This document shows positions 1 to 5,612 of a DNA stretch of 5,849 nt, one piece after another. Under the pieces are notes generated by a model. It did no database searches. It was not told the origin of the DNA and was given only the letters and a program-made list of their open reading frames with translations. Within the stretch, counting starts at the first letter, position 1, and each line of letters opens with the position of its first letter. Position numbers and translations under genes: made by a program. Where the stretch lies: contig QIDY01000242.1 in the NCBI GenBank assembly GCA_003228495.1, positions 1-5,849 of the forward strand. Reading direction: 5' to 3'. The stretch is from Nitrospirota bacterium (lineage in GTDB: Bacteria > Nitrospirota > Nitrospiria > Nitrospirales > UBA8639).

Positions 1-39
1 ATTGTGTTGCAACGGGGTGATGTGGTGATGGTGCCCTAG
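1..39 (+). CDS. Polysaccharide export protein (Wza/SLBB type), C-terminal end only
   Basis: The first twelve codons read IVLQRGDVVMVP and then stop at TAG 37-39. The pattern hydrophobic-x-L-x-x-GD-V-V-x-VP is the usual last segment of Wza-like periplasmic/outer-membrane polysaccharide export proteins, which form the channel through which capsule or EPS chains leave the cell. A Wza-type gene directly before a beta-barrel, Wzz-like and BY-kinase-like gene set is the expected neighbour in EPS loci, which supports the call. Only 12 residues are visible, so the SLBB and poly_export domains cannot be checked. It could also be the tail of an unrelated protein with a beta-strand C-terminus. It is separated from the next gene by about 240 bp. 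Confidence 0.6.
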   Translation: MVLQRGDVVMVP

Positions 40-90
40 GAGGCTGATGTTCACCCGTGAGACAATAGTGGGCATGATGGTTCTTTCCCT

Positions 91-174
91 GTCATCCCCG
101 CAAGGAGTCGGCGGGGATCCATCCTAAAAAAGGCCGAGCAAGATGGATTCTCGATGAAAAATGTCGAGAATGAC
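91..174. repeat. Two-hairpin intergenic repeat with GTCAT/ATGAC ends (REP/dRS3-like)
   Basis: The 84-bp element starts with GTCAT (91-95) and ends with ATGAC (170-174). The left half folds as ATCCCCGC (94-101) with GCGGGGAT (111-118), a perfect 8-bp stem with a 9-nt loop. The right half folds as ATTCTCGA (147-154) with TCGAGAAT (164-171), extendable by two G-T pairs over an A5 loop. The halves are also inverted to each other: ATCCATC (117-123) pairs with GATGGAT (142-148). This resembles the widespread intergenic class with GTCATTCCCGC...GCGGGAATCCA units (compare Neisseria dRS3, ATTCCC-N8-GGGAAT). Such elements are usually multi-copy and non-autonomous. Copy number in this genome cannot be judged from one window. 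Confidence 0.7.
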
Positions 175-234
175 GGCGCTGGGGAGGGATGCGAGATAAT
201 GAATGTTGGAACTGAACCTGAAAGAAGGGGGAAC

Positions 235-249
235 ATTCGTCGGACGAAT
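235..249. promoter_or_regulatory. Perfect 15-bp dyad ATTCGTC-G-GACGAAT, candidate operator
   Basis: Two 7-bp arms (235-241 and 243-249) are exact reverse complements around one central base. The dyad lies 29 bp before the ATG at 279, in the gap that probably carries the promoter of the beta-barrel gene. Size and symmetry fit a site for a dimeric helix-turn-helix regulator. As RNA it could only form a weak 5-bp stem with a 5-nt loop, and there is no U-tract, so a terminator is unlikely. The regulator is not identifiable from the sequence, and no second copy was noticed in the window. Confidence 0.35.
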
Positions 250-278
250 TGTTTCCACACTCGGTTTCTGACTGAGGT

Positions 279-1523
279 ATGAGGACACGTTTCCACGCGT
301 GGTATACAAAGTGCTTTTTGATGTTCAGGTCTTTCTATCTTCGATTGGTGTTGGTGGTTTGTGTTTGGGCGGGTATCTTGAGCAACGCTTCCATTGTCTT
401 TGCGGCGCAATGGTCCGTTGAACCGACGTTTCGAAGCGAAGGGCAATTTTATGACAATCTGACATTAACCGATCGTCCGCATCATTCTACGTGGGCCATG
501 AGGATCAGTCCTAGTGTCGGGATGAGTTATGCTACGGAGATCTTTACCCTCAAAGCCAGTCCAAAATTCGAGTATGTTCGCTATCATAGTCAAGATCCTA
601 TTAAGGATACATTCAACAATTATTTTTTCCCGTTGTCCGGGTCATACAACACCGAAGTGGATCGCCTGGGTCTTGATGTGACCGTTAACCGCGATAATGC
701 GTTCCTCAGCGAATTGGAGGAAACCGGTGTGGCGACGCGTTTCATCCCGCGTAACTTTGGAAATGTTCGAGGAAGTTGGGATCGATCGATCACGGAGCGA
801 ATGGCGGTACAGAGTAGCTATCAGTATACCGATGTAAATTATGACCAGAACCGTGGTTCCCGTTTAAGAGACTACAATGTACATGCCGGAACAGTAGGGG
901 CAGACTATCAGTGGGAAAAACTCCGTGTTCATGGGACCGTGTCATATGCCAACTATTATGTGTCTTCGCAAGGGTTTCGCGCGCAAGGTCCAGGGCTTGA
1001 GCTCGGATTTTCTCAACGGGTGTTCGAAACGTTTTCAATTTCAGGCTCCGGCGGATTGCGGTATGTTAGGACTACCCTCGATCAAAATGGGCAAAGGCAA
1101 AAAGACACCGATCCGACTTGGTTGGCTAATGTATCCCTGGATAAAGAGTGGGAACGTTCTCACCTCACGGTTGGATATAGCCGCACCCTGAATCCTTCGG
1201 GCATCGGTGTCTTATTTGTCACCGATCGCGTAGACCTTGTTGTGAATCATCAACTCACTCATGCCTTGAACGTTTCCCTTCGGGGGACCTTTACCAATAA
1301 TGATACGGTCGGGTCTTCTTCTGATGTCCGTGGGGTAAATAATTCCCGATATTTTCGAGTCGGCCCGGCCGTTTCCTGGCGGGTGACGGAATATTGGTCA
1401 TGGGATCTTTCCTATGGCTATGCCCGACTCAATAGAAAGAGGTCTTCCCAGGGGACCGCAGATTCGAATACCGTAAATATGGCGCTGACCTATACGTGGC
1501 CGAAATGGTCTGTTTCTCCCTAA
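279..1523 (+). CDS. Outer-membrane beta-barrel protein, XrtA/PEP-CTERM EPS-locus associated (TIGR03016/EpsL-like)
   Basis: The 414-residue product begins with a signal peptide: a basic start, a hydrophobic core at about residues 23-41 (LVLVVCVWAG region) and a likely signal peptidase I cut after VFA (residue 42). The mature part has alternating polar/hydrophobic strands rich in Tyr, Trp, Arg and Asn. Examples are the segment GYSRTLNPSG and the last strand MALTYTW, typical of a beta-barrel ending near the C-terminus; no soluble enzyme motif is seen. Barrels of this kind in XrtA-type EPS loci sit beside Wza, Wzz and kinase genes and probably help the polymer cross, or attach to, the outer membrane; the exact role is unproven. 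Start choice is uncertain: the ATG at 279 has GAGG only one base before it. The ATG at 321 (Met15), with a weak AAAGTG at 308-313, would give a more classical signal peptide. The stop lies 12 bp before the next gene. Confidence 0.8.
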   Translation: MRTRFHAWYTKCFLMFRSFYLRLVLVVCVWAGILSNASIVFAAQWSVEPTFRSEGQFYDNLTLTDRPHHSTWAMRISPSVGMSYATEIFTLKASPKFEYVRYHSQDPIKDTFNNYFFPLSGSYNTEVDRLGLDVTVNRDNAFLSELEETGVATRFIPRNFGNVRGSWDRSITERMAVQSSYQYTDVNYDQNRGSRLRDYNVHAGTVGADYQWEKLRVHGTVSYANYYVSSQGFRAQGPGLELGFSQRVFETFSISGSGGLRYVRTTLDQNGQRQKDTDPTWLANVSLDKEWERSHLTVGYSRTLNPSGIGVLFVTDRVDLVVNHQLTHALNVSLRGTFTNNDTVGSSSDVRGVNNSRYFRVGPAVSWRVTEYWSWDLSYGYARLNRKRSSQGTADSNTVNMALTYTWPKWSVSP

Positions 1524-1528
1524 GGTGA
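1522..1528 (+). promoter_or_regulatory. Ribosome binding site AAGGTGA deciding the start of the chain-length gene
   Basis: AAGGTGA overlaps the TAA stop (1521-1523) of the beta-barrel gene and ends seven bases before the ATG at 1536, an ideal distance. The in-frame TTG at 1533 would leave only four bases and is the poorer start. The overlap of stop and binding site suggests translational coupling of the two genes. Confidence 0.65.
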
Positions 1529-1535
1529 CGATTTG

Positions 1536-3269
1536 ATGGCTGACGCTCCGCAATCCTTGGATCAGTATTGGGCTGTTGCCCGCCGTCGCTGGCTGTTGAT
1601 GGGGACCGTTGGGGGGGTTCTTTTGTTCTCCGCGTTGTTGATCGCGATTTTCTGGCCACCGACCTACCGGTCTACGGCCATGATTCTGATTATTGAACAA
1701 GAGATTCCCTCGGATTTGATTCGTTCCACGATTACCAATTATGCGGATCAACAGATTGAACGTATTAAGGCGCAGGTGATGACCCGTTCCCGTTTGTTGC
1801 CCATTATTGAGGAATTCGATTTATACAAAGATTTACGTGTCCGAGAAACGTCGGCAGCGGCTCTTGAACGTTTCATCGACGCTATTGCTATTGAGATACT
1901 GAGCGCCGAGGTTGTCGATAAACGGACTGGACGACCCACACAGGCCACGATTGCCTTTACCCTTGCGTATGAAGGATCTACGCCGGCGATCACTCAAACG
2001 ATTGCCAACGAATTGACCACGTTGTTTCTGAGTGAGAATCTTAAAAATCGAGAACAACAAGTGCAGGAAACGACTGCCTTTTTGAAACAGGAATCTGAAA
2101 AACTTTCTGCCTCCCTGAGTCAATCAGAACAAAAAATTGCTACCTTTAAGAAGCAGGCTCACGGGGCCTTGCCCGAGTTGTTTCAAATGAATATGCAACT
2201 GTTAAGTCAGGTTGAACGAGAAATTGTCAATAAAAATCAACAAGCGCAAGTTCAAGCAGAACGAATTATTTATTTGGAGGGGGAAATTGCCAGGTATGAA
2301 AACTCCGTGGCAGAGGGATTAGGGATTTTGAGTCTTGGCAAACAGCTGCAGGCTCTACGCCGGGAATACGCGAGTATGGCTTCCTATCTGTCGCCTGAGC
2401 ATCCTGACATTATAAAAATTCAACGCGAAATTGAGGGGCTAGAGCAGCAAGGCGCTTCCCCCATCGAATTGGATGAGCTTTCCAGAAATCTCAGAGAAGA
2501 ACAGTTGCAACTTGCCAGTCTCCTTGAGCGGTATGGTGAAGATCATCCGGATGTCATCAGAAGTCGGGCGACCATAGAATTGTTGACCAAGGAAATGACC
2601 GACACCAAGTCCGTTGCATCCAGGCCGGCGGAAGAAATGTGGGATGATCCTGCCTATGTGAGTCTTCGAACACAACTGGCTTCCGCGAAAACAACCCTAG
2701 AACATTTAACGAAGAGCAAGATCAAATTGGAACAGCAAGCCCGTGAGTATTCCACACGGGTCGAACGGACTCCAGAACTTGAGCCCGCCTATCAGACCCT
2801 CATTCGTGATCGGGACAACACCGCTCAAAAATTTCAAGAATATCGTTCTCGTCTCTTAGAAGCCCAGGTGGCCGAAGGGTTGGAATTGGAACGTAAAGGG
2901 GAACGGTTTTCTTTAGTCGATCCCCCGACGCTTCCTGAAAGCCCGGTCCGACCTAACAGGATGGCTATTCTGTTTCTGGGGCTGGTGTTAGCTGTGGCGG
3001 GTGGGATTGGGAGTGGGGCGTTGGCGGAGGCATTGGATGGGTCGATCCATTCGGCGGAACAGTTGCGAGTCGTTACCAAAATGGCCCCCCTGAGCGTGAT
3101 TCCCTACCTTGATACGGCAGAGGAGGAATTGGCGAGGAGCAAGCGTACAAAGGTGCTTGGGGTGGGTGCGATGGTCCTGACGGTCGCTGGCTTGGGTGTT
3201 GTGCATCTCTTTTTGATGCCGCTGGATGTGTTATGGTTTGTGGCCCTTAGGAAAATACGATTAGAATAA
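1536..3269 (+). CDS. Wzz/GumC-type polysaccharide chain-length determinant, XrtA/PEP-CTERM locus type
   Basis: This 577-residue inner-membrane polysaccharide co-polymerase controls the length of the EPS chain and works with the following kinase-like ATPase. Features in order are: the family start YWAVARRRW (11-19); membrane segment 1 (about 20-41) followed by the Wzz motif PPTYRSTAMILI; a large periplasmic coiled-coil region (about 170-455), rich in Gln, Glu and Leu; the proline motif PTLPESPVRPNR just before membrane segment 2 (about 476-500); a short cytoplasmic part; and a third hydrophobic segment (about 541-565) leaving a 12-residue basic tail. Two HPD-containing segments (HPD at 289-291 and 337-339) look like an internal duplication. 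Length and the extra C-terminal membrane segment fit the long GumC/EpsF-like group rather than short O-antigen Wzz (about 330 residues). No kinase domain is fused; that function is in the next gene, 24 bp downstream. Confidence 0.88.
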   Translation: MADAPQSLDQYWAVARRRWLLMGTVGGVLLFSALLIAIFWPPTYRSTAMILIIEQEIPSDLIRSTITNYADQQIERIKAQVMTRSRLLPIIEEFDLYKDLRVRETSAAALERFIDAIAIEILSAEVVDKRTGRPTQATIAFTLAYEGSTPAITQTIANELTTLFLSENLKNREQQVQETTAFLKQESEKLSASLSQSEQKIATFKKQAHGALPELFQMNMQLLSQVEREIVNKNQQAQVQAERIIYLEGEIARYENSVAEGLGILSLGKQLQALRREYASMASYLSPEHPDIIKIQREIEGLEQQGASPIELDELSRNLREEQLQLASLLERYGEDHPDVIRSRATIELLTKEMTDTKSVASRPAEEMWDDPAYVSLRTQLASAKTTLEHLTKSKIKLEQQAREYSTRVERTPELEPAYQTLIRDRDNTAQKFQEYRSRLLEAQVAEGLELERKGERFSLVDPPTLPESPVRPNRMAILFLGLVLAVAGGIGSGALAEALDGSIHSAEQLRVVTKMAPLSVIPYLDTAEEELARSKRTKVLGVGAMVLTVAGLGVVHLFLMPLDVLWFVALRKIRLE

Positions 3270-3293
3270 CGGTATTCGCTGGCGGAAATTATC

Positions 3294-4073
3294 ATGGAAC
3301 GTCTTCAACACGCTCTTCAGCTGCATAAGCAGTCTCAAGGAAAGGAAAACCGGCGGGATTCCCTGGTGGGACCGAGGCCTTCCTCTATCCCTGGCTCCTT
3401 GGACTATACTCAGACCAGGACAGTGGCCCCTTCTCTGCCCGCCATGAGGGCGCACCGGATAGTGACAACCACTCAGGGTGGACCCTTTCTTGAGGCCTAT
3501 AAAATTTTGCGCGCACAAATTCTGCCACGCTTGCAGGAGCATGGCTGGAATGTTATTGGGGTGACGAGTCCGGGGAAGGCGGAAGGCAAAACACTCGTGG
3601 CAGCCAATCTTGCGATTAGTATTGCCATGGATCCGAATCACACCGCCCTTCTGGTCGATGCCAACTTGCAAACCCCAGAGGTTCATCGACTGTTTGGTAT
3701 TGAAAATAGAGGACTCGCCGATTTTCTTTTGGATCAGGTTCCGTTTCCTGACCTGCTTGTTCATCCGCAAATTGACCGATTGGTGGTGTTACCGGGTGGT
3801 GGGCCTCTTCAGCATTCCGTGGAGGCGTTGACCCTTCCAAAAATGAAGGCCTTGATCGAGGAAATGAAATATCGGTATTCCTCACGAATTGTGCTTGTCG
3901 ATCTTCCCCCGCTGCTGAATAGGGCCGATGTTCTTGCTGTCGCTCCGATGTTGGATGCGGTGTTGCTTGTTGTTGAGGCAGGGCGGACCACGGAGAATGA
4001 GGTCCGCCAATCTTTTTCCCTCTTCAATGGCGACGTTCCTTTCCTAGGAACGGTGCTCAATAAAGCCAAGTAG
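3294..4073 (+). CDS. CpsD/CapB-family BY-kinase-like ATPase, XrtA-associated (TIGR03018-like)
   Basis: The 259-residue cytoplasmic P-loop protein is the partner of the Wzz-like protein before it; in the family, ATP-driven autophosphorylation cycles regulate polymerisation and export. Visible motifs are: Walker A at 91-100 (TSPGKAEGKT, Lys99); Walker A' at 120-128 (LVDANLQTP, Asp122); Walker B at 200-207 (VLVDLPPL, Asp203); and the usual GLADFLL after the A' motif. The N-terminus MERLQHALQLHKQ resembles the short helix that starts XrtA-type kinases, followed by a Pro/Ser-rich linker (about 25-50). Oddities: most relatives have PGEGK or PGPGEGK in the P-loop, here PGKAEGK, and there is no tyrosine after Tyr195, so the usual C-terminal Tyr cluster is missing. 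The start ATG follows GGCGGA (3281-3286) at seven bases. ParA/MinD-type ATPases share the fold, but the context favours this assignment. Confidence 0.85.
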   Translation: MERLQHALQLHKQSQGKENRRDSLVGPRPSSIPGSLDYTQTRTVAPSLPAMRAHRIVTTTQGGPFLEAYKILRAQILPRLQEHGWNVIGVTSPGKAEGKTLVAANLAISIAMDPNHTALLVDANLQTPEVHRLFGIENRGLADFLLDQVPFPDLLVHPQIDRLVVLPGGGPLQHSVEALTLPKMKALIEEMKYRYSSRIVLVDLPPLLNRADVLAVAPMLDAVLLVVEAGRTTENEVRQSFSLFNGDVPFLGTVLNKAK

Positions 4074-4214
4074 TTTTCGGAAGGCCCTTCAATCTCACGC
4101 TACTACATGATGTCTTTCAAAAAACTGCTAAGGTATGAATGTCCTCTTTATTCATGAGAAGAGACCATTCATTCTAATCCCAACTTCCTGTACCTGTACC
4201 TTAGATGGAGTTGC
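4074..4214 (+). other. 141-bp intergenic gap with short repeats, possible internal promoter
   Basis: No gene is seen. ATGAAT (4135-4140) and ATTCAT (4150-4155) form an inverted repeat with a 9-nt spacer, and CCTGTA is repeated in tandem at 4187-4198. GAAGG-C-CCTTC (4080-4090) is a small palindrome just after the kinase stop, but its one-base loop and missing U-tract make a terminator unlikely. The gap is much longer than the 12 and 24 bp gaps upstream, so the ATPase gene may have its own promoter; no convincing -35/-10 pair was found. A GGAG at 4207-4210 serves as ribosome binding site for the ATG at 4215. Confidence 0.45.
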
Positions 4215-5612
4215 ATGTACGAAACGTTTTATGGGTTGCGGGAAAAACCGTTTTCTCTTTTTCCTGACCATCGCTTTTTGTATTTGAATCGACGGTACCA
4301 ATTGGCGTTGAGCCTTTTGGAGTTTGGCGTCCTCAATAACAATGGGATGATCCTTTTGACCGGGGATCCGGGAACGGGCAAAACCACACTCCTTCAAAAA
4401 ATCCTATCGACAATCGATCAAGCCGTGATTGTCGGAAGGTTAACCTATACTCAAGATAAGGGGAACAGTCTGTTGCCCTGGGTCTTGAAGGCCTTTGGCC
4501 TCCAAGCGAACAGTCTTCTTCCCGCAGATCTTTTTCAGGTTTTTTCCGACTTTTTCAATGCCAAGGTTCAAGAACAGTATGGTCTGTTATTGGTGGTGGA
4601 CGAGGCTCAAAACCTCGAGGGCGAAAAGCTGGAGGAACTTCGCTTGCTGTTTAACTTGAATGATCGTCAGGGGGCGGTCTTCCAAATACTGCTTGCCGGT
4701 CATACACAATTGCGGGAACGACTACACAATCCTCAATTGCGCGCGTTTGTTCAACGGATTGGGACGGATTTTTCCCTGGAACCCTTTAATCAGGAAGATA
4801 CCAAGGCCTATATTCTCCATCGTGTACAAGCGGTTGGTGGGCGAGTATCTTTATTTACAGATGCGGCCTGTGACCTGATCTATCGTTATACAAGCGGGAA
4901 CCCTCGCCTGATTAATCAACTGTGTGAAACTAGTTTGCTGTATGGGTTCTCCGAGCAAAGCAGGGCTATTTCAGAGCGGTTGGTCGGAGATGCGGCAAAA
5001 GATCGATTGCAGAGTGGTCTCCTTCCACTTACTCATGTTGATGAGCCGGCTTTGTTTCCCGAACATAAAGCGGATCCGGAGCCGGTGAGATCTGAAAAAG
5101 AAATTTCCCAACCTAACCCGACAAATTCCGGCAACGAGTCTGTCAGTCCCATGCCGGTTGCTCCTAGCCGTTGGGAGGAAGCTATGACTTTGAAGGAACA
5201 GGGATGGTACCTGGAAGCTATTCGAAGTTTAAAGAATGTTGCAACACATCCGGCTTACCATCGGATGGGGTGGTTTCAAGTCGGACAGTGTTATCTAGAA
5301 CTAGGGCGACCTTCAGACGCCATTGAGGCTTTTCATGTTGCGCTTGGCGATTCCCCCAATCAGTTTCAAGAATCAGCTCCCATATACCATGCTATGGGTC
5401 AAGTCTTGGTAACTCTGGGCAGGCAGGATGAGGCTAAGCGGTATTATGATCTTGCCCACTTCACGGATCCAAGTTTTGTGGCCAGCGGCAGCAATCTTTT
5501 TCATTCATCATCACTCCAATCCTCCAGCAAATCCGTTCTTCAGGATTCCAGTCAACCGTGGTTTGTCAGAACATTTCGTCGTTGGTGGTCCAAACTCCAG
5601 TCTTCCTCTTAA
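4215..5612 (+). CDS. XrtA-associated AAA ATPase (ExeA-like, TIGR03015-like) with C-terminal TPR repeats
   Basis: The 465-residue protein opens with the family signature MYETFYGLREKPFSLFPD. It continues with Walker A at 50-57 (GDPGTGKT), Walker B at 124-132 (LLVVDEAQ, Asp129-Glu130), a conserved RAFVQRI (176-182) that may supply an arginine finger, and the sensor-2-like GNPRLIN (228-234). This is the ExeA/GspA-like AAA ATPase that regularly accompanies exosortase A EPS loci; its substrate is unknown and a secretion or assembly role is inferred. After a Pro/Glu-rich linker (about 280-318) come about three TPR-like helical hairpins (319-425), for example GWFQVGQCYLELGRPSDAIE, suited to protein binding. 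A Ser-rich tail ends in PWFVRTFRRWWSKL (448-461). No membrane segment is predicted. The start ATG has GGAG four bases upstream. The basic TIGR03015 ATPase is only about 270 residues, so the C-terminal half is an addition. Confidence 0.85.
   Translation: MYETFYGLREKPFSLFPDHRFLYLNRRYQLALSLLEFGVLNNNGMILLTGDPGTGKTTLLQKILSTIDQAVIVGRLTYTQDKGNSLLPWVLKAFGLQANSLLPADLFQVFSDFFNAKVQEQYGLLLVVDEAQNLEGEKLEELRLLFNLNDRQGAVFQILLAGHTQLRERLHNPQLRAFVQRIGTDFSLEPFNQEDTKAYILHRVQAVGGRVSLFTDAACDLIYRYTSGNPRLINQLCETSLLYGFSEQSRAISERLVGDAAKDRLQSGLLPLTHVDEPALFPEHKADPEPVRSEKEISQPNPTNSGNESVSPMPVAPSRWEEAMTLKEQGWYLEAIRSLKNVATHPAYHRMGWFQVGQCYLELGRPSDAIEAFHVALGDSPNQFQESAPIYHAMGQVLVTLGRQDEAKRYYDLAHFTDPSFVASGSNLFHSSSLQSSSKSVLQDSSQPWFVRTFRRWWSKLQSSS

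Larger units (their letters stand above)
40..278 (+). other. Gene-free leader between export gene and beta-barrel gene
   Basis: This stretch has no convincing coding region on either strand. The reverse-strand open frame across it runs into the signal-peptide part of the next gene and has no family-like sequence. It holds a two-hairpin repeat (91-174) and a perfect 15-bp dyad (235-249). A GATAAT at 195-200 resembles a -10 box, but I see no good -35 partner at the right distance, so no promoter is called. Being by far the longest gap before the three closely spaced genes that follow, it is the most likely place for their promoter and control sites; that is inference. Confidence 0.6.

Noticed and set aside
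91..174. CRISPR or tRNA-like structure
   Set aside because: There are no regularly spaced direct repeats and no cloverleaf; the symmetry is inverted, as in REP-type elements.
195..200. GATAAT as a -10 promoter box
   Set aside because: No acceptable -35 sequence lies 16-18 bp upstream; the region there is the end of the repeat.
51..446. 131-codon reverse-strand open frame over the leader and the start of the barrel gene
   Set aside because: It covers the repeat and the signal-peptide region of a better gene, has Pro/Arg/Ser-rich shadow composition and no recognisable family pattern.
1533..1535. TTG as the start of the chain-length gene
   Set aside because: The ATG three bases later has better spacing from AAGGTGA and is the commoner start codon.
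1398..1751. 117-codon reverse-strand open frame across the barrel/chain-length junction
   Set aside because: It overlaps the end of one supported gene and the start of another, and its Gln/Arg/Pro-rich composition is typical of a shadow frame.
3261..3770. 169-codon reverse-strand open frame opposite the kinase-like gene
   Set aside because: It is antisense to a protein with clear Walker motifs; its own translation shows no domain-like pattern.
4080..4090. GAAGG-C-CCTTC palindrome after the kinase-like gene as a terminator
   Set aside because: The one-base loop cannot form a stable hairpin as written and no U-tract follows.
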